A DNA stretch of 64,000 nucleotides from an uncultured Chlorobiota bacterium. Lineage in GTDB: Bacteria > Bacteroidota > Ignavibacteria > UBA10030 > UBA6906. The position numbers were made by a program, and so were the translations under genes. Where the stretch lies: positions 1 through 64,000 of the forward strand of contig CAADGV010000020.1 in assembly GCA_900696645.1 (NCBI GenBank), in the 5' to 3' direction. Below the pieces are notes generated by a model. The model was not told where the DNA came from and did not search any database. It was given only the letters and a program-made list of their open reading frames with translations. This document shows positions 1 to 8,200 of the stretch, piece by piece. Positions within the stretch are counted from its first letter, which is position 1. Each line of letters opens with the position of its first letter.

Positions 1-1804
1 GGGTGAGGGTGTTATTGACAGTCTCGTCAGTTAGAAGCGTCACGCCCGAAGCATTGTTGATTTCGAGATCGTAGAATGTTGAGCCCTGCATCGTTTGCGG
101 TGTTGTGCCGTTGAGTACGATTTTGCTTGTGTTAGGATTGAAGGAGCCGAGGTTCGTCCAGTTGCCTTTGAGATTGAATGTTGAGCCATCACCCGCGATG
201 AAAGCTCCGCCTGACGCAATCATCAAATTTCCATTGATCGTGTATGTAGCCCCAATTGGGAACGTTGTGCCGGCCAAGTTGCTGATAGTCAGATGATTCA
301 TGGTTGCAGGTAAGCCCGAACCTGGAATCTGCGAAACATTGCCCATGTATGTATAGTTCGCCGTTGTCGGGAACGAACGGGTTCCGGTAACGCGCACGTT
401 CGAAGCTGTACCCGTGACAGTAATTCCTGAGGGATGTCCAATACCCAATGTGGCTCCAGCCGAGACGGTAAATGTGCCATTGCTTCCAATGCCGAAGTCG
501 CTGTTTCCCATCATGAGAGAGGCACCGCCATTGACAGTGAAGTTTATTGTATTAGCGAACGTGCCACCGCCTGTGAATACTTGTGGTGTACTACCGTTGA
601 AAATGACCGCACCACTGGCTGATCCTGTTTCGGTGAACGTCCCACCCGTGAAGGAGAAATTGCCTGCCACGTTCATCGTCCCGATATGAGAGGCTGTTCC
701 ACTGCTCGACATATTAAACGTTGCCCCGGAGGAGAGTGAGAAGCCGCCACCAATGTTCAATGTTGTTGCGCCTGCACTTGTCATCAAGTATGTACCGGCG
801 GTAGAGAGAGTAAAGCTCCCGCCAATCGTAACAGTGGAGGTTCCGGTTGCATTTCCTCGTTGGTTGAACGTGCCGCCAGTCTTGGTGAAATTCCCCGAGA
901 CGCTCATTACCGCACTTCCGGTATTATTTGACTTGAGGGTGAACGTCCCTCCGCTCATTGCAAAGTCTCCACCAACATTGAGTTCAGCAGGCCCGGGGTT
1001 ATTCACTCCAATAAAGGTTCCGCCGCTCAGAGTGAAGTTACCAGTGACATCGAGAGTGCCACCACCATCATCATCTACGAGGATAAAAGTCCCCCCCGTT
1101 TGAATGTAGTTGCCACCCACAGTGAGGGTCCGATCTGTTGAGGTACTGGCAAGGCGTAACTCCCGTCCACCCGTATTACTAACGGTAAAATTACCGGCAA
1201 TGCCAACAATCGAGCCTTCCAGGTTGAGGTGATTTAATTGGTTTGCACAGTTCCAAGTGAAATTGCCAAACGTCTGCCCCAAGCCGCCAGGCAATCCATT
1301 AGTAGATCCTGTGACAATGCAGGTCGAGTTTGCATCCCATGTCGCAGTCGGAATTGCTTCTCCGGCGACGTTGTGAATGTATGTGCCTCCGTCATTGAAA
1401 ACGATTGTGCCGTTGTTGGTAATACCGGAGGTGCCGGATGTGCTATTGGTTTGAAGTGTACCGAACACTGACAGGTCGGTGCCAGTGCCGTTATTAATGG
1501 TGAGAGTATTTCCGTTATTGATGGTTACCTGCCCGCCAGCTTCAATCACTACTTCATCAACCGTTACGTTGGCTGTGACCGTGACTGTATGCGGGCTACG
1601 TATCGTAATGCCCGTATTGTTGGCGCTTGTCGGTGTGCTTCCTGCAGCACCCCAGGTAGAACCGTTGTCAGTTGATATCTGCCATGTGCTTGTGGAATTC
1701 CAGTCGCCATTAGCGTTGCTTCGATACAGAGTCTGTGCGAACGCGCTCGTCCCTGCAACCAGCAGGCACATTGCTATCGCGATAAAGCCGAAGATGTGTT
1801 TCAT
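1..1804 (-). CDS. Secreted beta-repeat surface protein, C-terminus cut by window edge
   Basis: Open frame of about 601 codons that runs off the left edge. It begins at ATG 1804 with a clear signal peptide (MKHIFGF, a hydrophobic core, then cleavage after AFA before QTLYRSN). The start of the mature part, NANGDWNSTSTWQ, is typical of Bacteroidota/Ignavibacteria surface proteins. The rest is Thr/Ser/Gly/Asn-rich with many imperfect repeats of the form GNFT-x-SGGTF, as expected for a parallel beta-helix or autotransporter-like solenoid. No catalytic motif is visible. By analogy with its neighbours it probably ends in a T9SS sorting domain beyond the window; that is inference. Exact function unknown: adhesin or cell-surface structural protein are the best guesses. 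Confidence 0.85.
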   Translation of the reverse strand, partial: MKHIFGFIAIAMCLLVAGTSAFAQTLYRSNANGDWNSTSTWQISTDNGSTWGAAGSTPTSANNTGITIRSPHTVTVTANVTVDEVVIEAGGQVTINNGNTLTINNGTGTDLSVFGTLQTNSTSGTSGITNNGTIVFNDGGTYIHNVAGEAIPTATWDANSTCIVTGSTNGLPGGLGQTFGNFTWNCANQLNHLNLEGSIVGIAGNFTVSNTGGRELRLASTSTDRTLTVGGNYIQTGGTFILVDDDGGGTLDVTGNFTLSGGTFIGVNNPGPAELNVGGDFAMSGGTFTLKSNNTGSAVMSVSGNFTKTGGTFNQRGNATGTSTVTIGGSFTLSTAGTYLMTSAGATTLNIGGGFSLSSGATFNMSSSGTASHIGTMNVAGNFSFTGGTFTETGSASGAVIFNGSTPQVFTGGGTFANTINFTVNGGASLMMGNSDFGIGSNGTFTVSAGATLGIGHPSGITVTGTASNVRVTGTRSFPTTANYTYMGNVSQIPGSGLPATMNHLTISNLAGTTFPIGATYTINGNLMIASGGAFIAGDGSTFNLKGNWTNLGSFNPNTSKIVLNGTTPQTMQGSTFYDLEINNASGVTLLTDETVNNTLT

Positions 1805-2283
1805 TGTAACCCCCGTGTATATGTTGAGAAGAAAACTGTGTCGTTGTACTTGTGTGTGCTTCTAAATCCGTCGGGTAGTTAAGTTATGGTTGTCATTGTC
1901 GGCCCCTCCTGTGTGTCGTGGCTGTCCGTGAAACGTGATGTGTGCTGTAGATCATACGGATACCGATGTTTCTGCCAAAATATACGATATGCAACGTAAA
2001 CTTGTATATGCGTTGGCGCACCAATCGAAAAAACATACGCCGAAAGCTGTATCCGCTGAAAAGTTGCGAACCAGCCGCTTTTGAGACTCAGAATGTCTGT
2101 TCGGGGGAAGAAACGTTGAGCGTTGTAACTTTGTCGTGAAGAGTAATCGGGGGACTTCGGGATTGGTTGTGTACTTGCACAATATAACCGGTTGCGGCCG
2201 GGCATTGTGATATGTGTGTCACATATTTCGGGATCGTACAAAAGAATTTTGTGGCGGCGGCACACCGTGTGTGTGGACATAGG

Positions 2284-2757
2284 GTAGAGCGAGTTGGTAA
2301 CTCGCTTATCTGGGGTAAGAAAAGAAAACCACGGAGAGCCCGGAGATCGCAGAGAAAAGACAACCGCGAAGGCGCGAAGACACGAAGTTTTTTTTGGTGC
2401 GTGATGCGATGGTTTTTTTCGCCTCCGAGACGCGGAGGGCGCAAGCTGTAGAGCGAGTCGGGGACTTGGTTGCCGGGCGGCAGGAGAGAAAACCGCGGAG
2501 AGCACCGAGATCACGGAGGAAGGAAAACCATGCCTGCGTGCCGGAACGCTACTGAGCTTTGATGCCACTGCGGACTCCGGCGTGCAGGCACGAAGTCTAT
2601 GAGATTGTAGGCCGAGTTTCTTGACTCGGCTACCGGTTGTAGCGCCAGCCTCCGGCTGGCATACACAGTTGCAGGACGGAGTCCCGCGCTACACTTCCAG
2701 AGCTGTAGAGCGAGTCTCCGACTCGCCCACTGGCGGGGGCGGAGTCCCGCGCTACAG
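2284..2757. repeat. Cluster of degenerate palindromic intergenic repeats
   Basis: The 1805-2949 gap holds no convincing gene. Several repeat types lie in it. Short palindromes follow the pattern gtagagcgagt...actcgc (2284-2306, 2447-2470, 2704-2726, with a variant at 2606-2633). Hairpin units of the type agcc-tccg-ggct or gtcccgcgctaca lie at 2637-2694 and 2729-2757. Two copies resemble accgcggagagcaccgagatcacgg (2326-2357 and 2491-2520), and a ccgcgaaggcgcgaagacacgaag unit lies at 2363-2387. These resemble REP-like elements dispersed in many environmental genomes. Their function is unknown. Confidence 0.7.
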
Positions 2758-2770
2758 TCACGAGACCTGC

Positions 2771-2937
2771 ACAAAGGAAAACTCAAAAAACCCTTCGTGA
2801 AGCTTTGTGAAACTCCGTGCCTTCATGTTGAAGGAAACCTTGCTTTCTTCAACACAAAGAATCAAAGGAACACGAAGATGAACCAAGGAAACTCAAAACA
2901 CCCTTCGTGCCTTCGTGTTGAAGAAACCCGCGCAACC
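2771..2937. repeat. cttcgtgccttcgtg-type repeats next to the end of the T9SS gene
   Basis: Two tandem, related blocks: 2771-2834 and 2862-2927. Each contains aaaggaaactcaaaa, then cccttcgtg, then a copy of ccttcatgttgaag or ccttcgtgttgaag. Between them, 2844-2880 contains caacacaaagaatcaaaggaacacgaag, which is roughly the inverted version of the same unit. The arrangement suggests a decayed, inverted repeat element downstream of the surface-protein gene at 2950. No coding potential is seen in it. Confidence 0.6.
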
Positions 2938-2949
2938 GTCACCTCATCC

Positions 2950-4869
2950 CTATTTGAGCAGCAACATTTTTTTCAAGTCGGTACGTGGGCCGCTTTCCAA
3001 TTTGTAGAGATACATTCCGCTTGCCAAACCCGAAGCACCGACACGAATCATGTGATACTGTCCCGCCTCTGCAGTTCCATCAAACAACGTAGCCACCTTC
3101 TGTCCCAACATGGTGTACAGTTCCAGCGTTGCGCGGCCCGTTACTTCAACCGAGAATTTGATCTCCGTGGAAGGGTTGAAGGGATTCGGATAGTTTTGAT
3201 AGAGGGCGAAGCCTTCCGGCCTGTCACCCGTGCCCGCTACAGAGGTTGCGCCGTTGTTTCCGATGATGAATTTATCAAACTGGGTCAGCCCGCTGGCAGT
3301 ACCGGTATACGGATTTGTGCCCGTGACGGCTGCGGGGATACTTGCCCAGAGCGAGCCGTTGTAACAGAACGTGAACACCGGTTCCACCGGATTGAAAGAT
3401 GCTCCGTGCTCGGAAACGTTCCACTGAAGATTCACCGTCACATCACTGCCGCCGGGAATTGCTTCGCTGATGTGCCATTCACTGTTGACGACGCGTTGCG
3501 GGTTCGATACGGGTACGCTCAGTACCGGCTTCACACCGACACTGAAGATATCAGGCACTCCGGTATTTATCATAGTCACCGGGTTGAATGCTGCATCTGT
3601 GCCGACGGGAAAGTATGTTGAAGTGCTTCCGACGGCTTCCCGTACGAGGCGCCCGTTCCCTGCCGTAATCACGTACGAGTAATCCACTCCGCCGGTGATT
3701 TCTCCTGCACCTCCCACAATCAGGTTGCCGTCACCGCTCAGCCGGATGTTTCCTGAAATCAACGCAAGTGTACCGTTGACACGGACATCGTTTGCCATCT
3801 CAACAACGGCCCCGGCAGTTTTCCAAACGGTTAGATCCTGTACCACCGTCCCGCCAACGAGCGACGAATTTCCGCTACCGCTAAACGTCACCATTCTGCC
3901 GTGGGGGTTAAACGTGCCGTTCAGAATAAGGTCTCCCTCCACATACAAATCACCGCTGGCATTTGAGGAAAGAACAAGTGATCCGGCCTGCCCGATAACC
4001 GCATCACCGCGCACAGTTGCGCTGCCATACGAGCCGCCAAACGAGATTGTTCCTGCGTCAATGCGCAAGTTGCCCGAAGTAATCCAGGTGTTCGTGTTCG
4101 TTGCCCGGGTAAGGGTACGGCCGGGCGAATTCATCGTCAGGTCGTGGACGTGAAGGTTGTTCGTGAGTATTGCGTCGGTCGTTCGGTTAAACACAAAGCT
4201 GTTCTGCGAAAAAGGCCAGGTGGAGTTGTACGATGCAGTTGAGCTGACCAGATAGTACCGCTCGTACCGCGCTTCCTGCCCGATCGTGCCGGAAGCGTTT
4301 TCAATCGGCACACCGGCGTACACCATTCCCGTACCGCCTGCCACATAGCCGAACCAGGCAAATGTTGCCGGAAAACCACCGAGAGCTGTCCAGGGGACGG
4401 AGAACTCGCGTGTTGTGCCCGATGCGGCATAGCTGCCGGCAGATGAGACAGCGGCATTCCACCCGCCTTGACCGTTAGCGCTGCTCACGGTTCGTTGTAG
4501 AGATGTGCAGAGCATAACACGGTCTGCGCGAAACGGAAGCGCGTCGAAATTAGTGTTGTTCAACATCATTCCGATGATTGAACCATCGGCGTTGGCGCCG
4601 CCATTAATGGGCGCGAGCGGATTGACATCGATATACATGATAGAAGCGTCATCAGCATGTACGCCCGTGATGCCGACGTACAACGAGTCGTCCGACCACG
4701 ACATGTACCATACTCCGGCGCCGCTGGCTTGCGCGTGTGCACCGTTGATGTGAAGGCCGTATTCATTGGGTGTGATGATGCCGTTGACTGTGGGCGGTGT
4801 CGCTTGTCCGAATGACCCGACGGAGAATGTTGCTATCATGAACAGCGTGAGCAGGAAACGCAAATGCAT
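2950..4869 (-). CDS. T9SS type A sorting domain protein with CBM9-like N-terminal domain
   Basis: Protein of 639 aa. Residues 1-22 form a signal peptide ending at SVGSFG before QATPP. Residues about 28-220 (NGIITPNEYG, YMSWSDDSLYVGITG, REFSVPWTALGG, FAWFGYVAGG) look like a CBM9/DOMON-type beta-sandwich as found in secreted carbohydrate-binding proteins. The middle (about 230-400) is a beta-solenoid-like stretch (GDLILNGTFNPHGRMVTFSG). The C-terminal 85 residues (YQNYPNPFNPST, LGQKVATLFDG, GMYLYKLESG, KKMLLLK) are a T9SS type A sorting domain, which directs export across the outer membrane and anchoring. The start is supported by an AAGGGA stretch 8-13 nt upstream. The exact ligand is unknown. 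Confidence 0.88.
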   Translation of the reverse strand: MHLRFLLTLFMIATFSVGSFGQATPPTVNGIITPNEYGLHINGAHAQASGAGVWYMSWSDDSLYVGITGVHADDASIMYIDVNPLAPINGGANADGSIIGMMLNNTNFDALPFRADRVMLCTSLQRTVSSANGQGGWNAAVSSAGSYAASGTTREFSVPWTALGGFPATFAWFGYVAGGTGMVYAGVPIENASGTIGQEARYERYYLVSSTASYNSTWPFSQNSFVFNRTTDAILTNNLHVHDLTMNSPGRTLTRATNTNTWITSGNLRIDAGTISFGGSYGSATVRGDAVIGQAGSLVLSSNASGDLYVEGDLILNGTFNPHGRMVTFSGSGNSSLVGGTVVQDLTVWKTAGAVVEMANDVRVNGTLALISGNIRLSGDGNLIVGGAGEITGGVDYSYVITAGNGRLVREAVGSTSTYFPVGTDAAFNPVTMINTGVPDIFSVGVKPVLSVPVSNPQRVVNSEWHISEAIPGGSDVTVNLQWNVSEHGASFNPVEPVFTFCYNGSLWASIPAAVTGTNPYTGTASGLTQFDKFIIGNNGATSVAGTGDRPEGFALYQNYPNPFNPSTEIKFSVEVTGRATLELYTMLGQKVATLFDGTAEAGQYHMIRVGASGLASGMYLYKLESGPRTDLKKMLLLK

Positions 4870-5144
4870 GGATTTTCCCTTTCTTACAAGAAGGAAAGTG
4901 GTTTATGTACAGGTGACATTGAATGGAATGGATTAAATATAATACGTCATATCACCTACCACAAATGCTGTTGACGATTTTCACCCATGCGTCTGCATCG
5001 GACGTGACGCGTCCGACACGATGCGCAATCCGCCTAACGAAGTCGAGAACAGATAGTGATGGGAGACGAGAGACTGTTCACTTGGCAAGTATGAAGAAAA
5101 AGCGTGAGGGTTCTTTGTGCGGTAATGCGGACAGGAAAAACCAA

Positions 5145-5172
5145 ACACCCCGCTTCAACTGAAACGGGGTGT
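5145..5172 (-). terminator. Intrinsic terminator of the large T9SS gene
   Basis: Near-perfect 13-bp inverted repeat (acaccccg-ttca arms, one mismatch) centred at 5158. On the minus strand it is followed by a T-rich tract (TTTGGTTTTTCC). It lies 37 bp beyond the stop codon of the 5209-10698 gene, as expected for its terminator. Confidence 0.8.
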
Positions 5173-5208
5173 GGTGAAGGGTGGTAGTTCGTGTGTACCC
5201 GGAAATTC

Positions 5209-8200
5209 CTATTTCAAGAGCAACATCTTCTTCAGGTCATTTCTCGTGCCGCTCTGCAGACGGTAGAGGTACATACCGCTCGCAAGGTCGGCTGCGTTCA
5301 GCCGGATTCTGTAGTACTGTCCCGCTTCGGCAATCCCGTCGAAGAGTGTTGCGACTTTTTGTCCCAGCAGGTTGTACACTTCAAGTGTTGCCCGATCCGA
5401 ACGCTCAACCGAGAACTTGATTTCCGTTGATGGGTTGAACGGATTCGGGTAATTCTGGAAGAGAGCGAACACCTTCGGAGCAACTTCAGGCACGGAGGTA
5501 AGGACGTAACTCACCGTGATCGGCTCGGTGCGGTGGAGTGTTCCATCCAAATCCACCTGCCGCAGGCGATAGTAGTACACGCCGGAAGCAGTGAGAGTAT
5601 TGTCAAGGAACGAGTAATCCTTCGGCTCGTTCGTTGTTCCGTTGCCGGGCACGAAGCTGTTGGGTACTTCGACAAACTGTTGCTCATTCTCACCCCGACG
5701 CTCGACGTAGAAGCCATAGTTGTTGATTTCGGAGATCGTTCTCCATTCCAGCAAGATGCCTGAACCGTTCGGGTTTGCGCGGCCTGTGAAAGAGGCAAGT
5801 TGCACGGGAAGAGGAGTAGATAACTCATCCGCGCCGATGTAGGGTGCTTGCGTGTCGCGTGTCTGGTCGTCGAAATCGACTGTGATGCCGCCTGCAGGGA
5901 TGCCCTTCAGATTCATGTCGCCGTTGTGAATGGAGTTGAGGTGAAGGTCACTAACGCTGTTAACGAATGTGACGGCATATGTTGACGAGTTTGCATCACC
6001 CGAAGAGTTTGTCTGCCACGTGGCGAAATCGGTGGGAACTCCGCCTGCAAGCCACACACCGATTGCCAGCGGATCGCCGTTCAAGATGTTGTAATTCGAC
6101 GCACCGGGATCCCAACCAGTTGCCGCTGCGTTGAGGTTGGAGATGACAACATGAGCGCCGGTTCCTCCGGTTCGCGTGTTCACAAAGATGTTGTCCTTGA
6201 TGTTGACCGTTGCAGTGCCGTCTCGGAAGAAGGCGAGCGTACTGACGGAGCCGCCACCTTGCGTACCGCTGAGCGAAACAGAGTTGAAGAACCAGTTGTT
6301 TGTGCCCGCTCCTGCATCGCGAATGCCGCCGACAAAGTGATCAACCGCTGACGGATTCAGCGCAATCATGTTGTTCGAATAGGTGACACTGCCCAATGCA
6401 GAGTAGATGCCGTACAAATTGTTCGCGGCCTCGCCATCAATACCGTAAATAAGATTCCTTTTGATCTCCGTGGAGGTCACCGCACCGGCGACGAACATTC
6501 CTATATTGAAACAACCGCCGGTTGCATTGAATTGATAGAGATTGTTGATTCTGTTCCCCTCAATGAGATTGCCGGATGTAGCAGTGCCGATATGGATACC
6601 GGTAAGGAAGAACGTTGTACTGCTGCTGGCATTTGACTTCAGGTCTCTGATGATGTTGTTCCGAATAGTGGTTGTGCCTGCGTTAACCCTGATGCCTTTC
6701 AATTCGTCGCCCGCGATACGGTAGTACGCCAGATTTCCGATGACATTGTTTTCGATATGAACAACGCCCGCACCTGTGTTGTAGATGGCGCGAGCGTCAT
6801 AACTGACCCGGATTGTATCCCATGCCGATGCGCCGCCACCGATGGTGTTGCCCGAGGTTGTTCCAATGTTCACGTTCCCGGCTGTGACGCTTATTCCAGC
6901 CCACGTCTGTGTCGAGCCTCCACTGATATTCAGGTTGGAAATCGTGTTGCCTTGAACACTTGTCGGTGTCGTCGTTCCAACAGTAAGGAGAATAGCAGTA
7001 AACGTGGTTGTTGTGGTCATGGGATCACCGCTGCGATTAGGCGCTGAACCACCGATGCTGTTACCGCTTATCGTATGCCCATTTCCGCCCAATATACGAA
7101 TCGGGACGAGCGCCGTTGTGCGTGCAGCCGTTTGATAGAAGCTGCTCGGATTGACCACCCAGCCGTCACCTGCACCGGTTGCCGCAACATGAACGCCGCC
7201 GATTGTCCAGTTGAAAATCTCGCAGCCGGAGATCGTATTATTTGCATTGGGCGCCAACGCCGTGCCGGAAGAGTAGACGGCATTCGCGGGGACGCCTGCG
7301 GCATCCGAGCGGTCACGGATCTTGCAATTCTCGATCGTGTTGTTACTGTTGCCCAATGTTCCTGTTGACGTGCTGAACAAGATCGTTCCGCTGGTTGAAC
7401 TGGTGTTGCCACTTTCGATCGTTGCGTTTTTGATCGCATTGTTCGTGGCATCGTTGATAAACGTGATCGCAGAACCGGTCGCGCTGGCGTTTCTGATTAG
7501 TAGCGATTCCCCGATATTCAATCGCATCGGCGACATTTGAGTAGCTGGAGTAATTTGCGGGTTTTCCGCCTCCGTCTCAGTCATTGCTTGCGGAAGGCTC
7601 TCAACCACCTCTTTCTCACCTGAAGCTTCAGCCGCAACCATCGGCCCAATGAGATTAACCCTTAGCGCGTCCTGCCCGGCGGTAGCTGGGACCAAGCCGT
7701 GTGATGGAGTTTCATCCACCGACCGAGCTTTGCTTGTCGCGGTGCCATTGTTCATCGGGGCGTCACCCGGCTCTGCAAGGGTGATTCCATCAAAAATCAC
7801 ATAGCTTGCGCCATTGAGAGTGAAGATATTGCCTGAGCCCGATATGACCACAGCAATTCCTGTTGCAGGTTTGATCGTAAGAGTGTTGACTGCACTGGCG
7901 CCAAGAATCGCGTTAATTGTGATTGGAAAAGTCTCTGCCGGTGTCGTGTACAACGCATCGGTGAGATTAAATATCACGGGTCCGACCAGCGCCTTCGTGG
8001 CGAGATCGGCAAACGCAGCGGTCAGGGTTGCGTATGTGCCGCCCGTGCCCACATCAATGGAACCACTAATTCCTGTGAGAATAATGTACGAACTTGGCGT
8101 GGTTGGCGGCGTTGAAACCGCAGGCGGGTTGGCTGAGAATCCTGCAGCACCGACGGCCGGCGAGCAACTGACATTGGGAGGCCCTGCGCTGTCTTGTGCG

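Noticed and set aside
1879-2568. 229-codon minus-strand frame in the repeat-rich gap
   Set aside because: Its sequence is made of the translated repeats (CSAGLRP-, RRLALQ-type strings) and lacks a domain or ribosome site.
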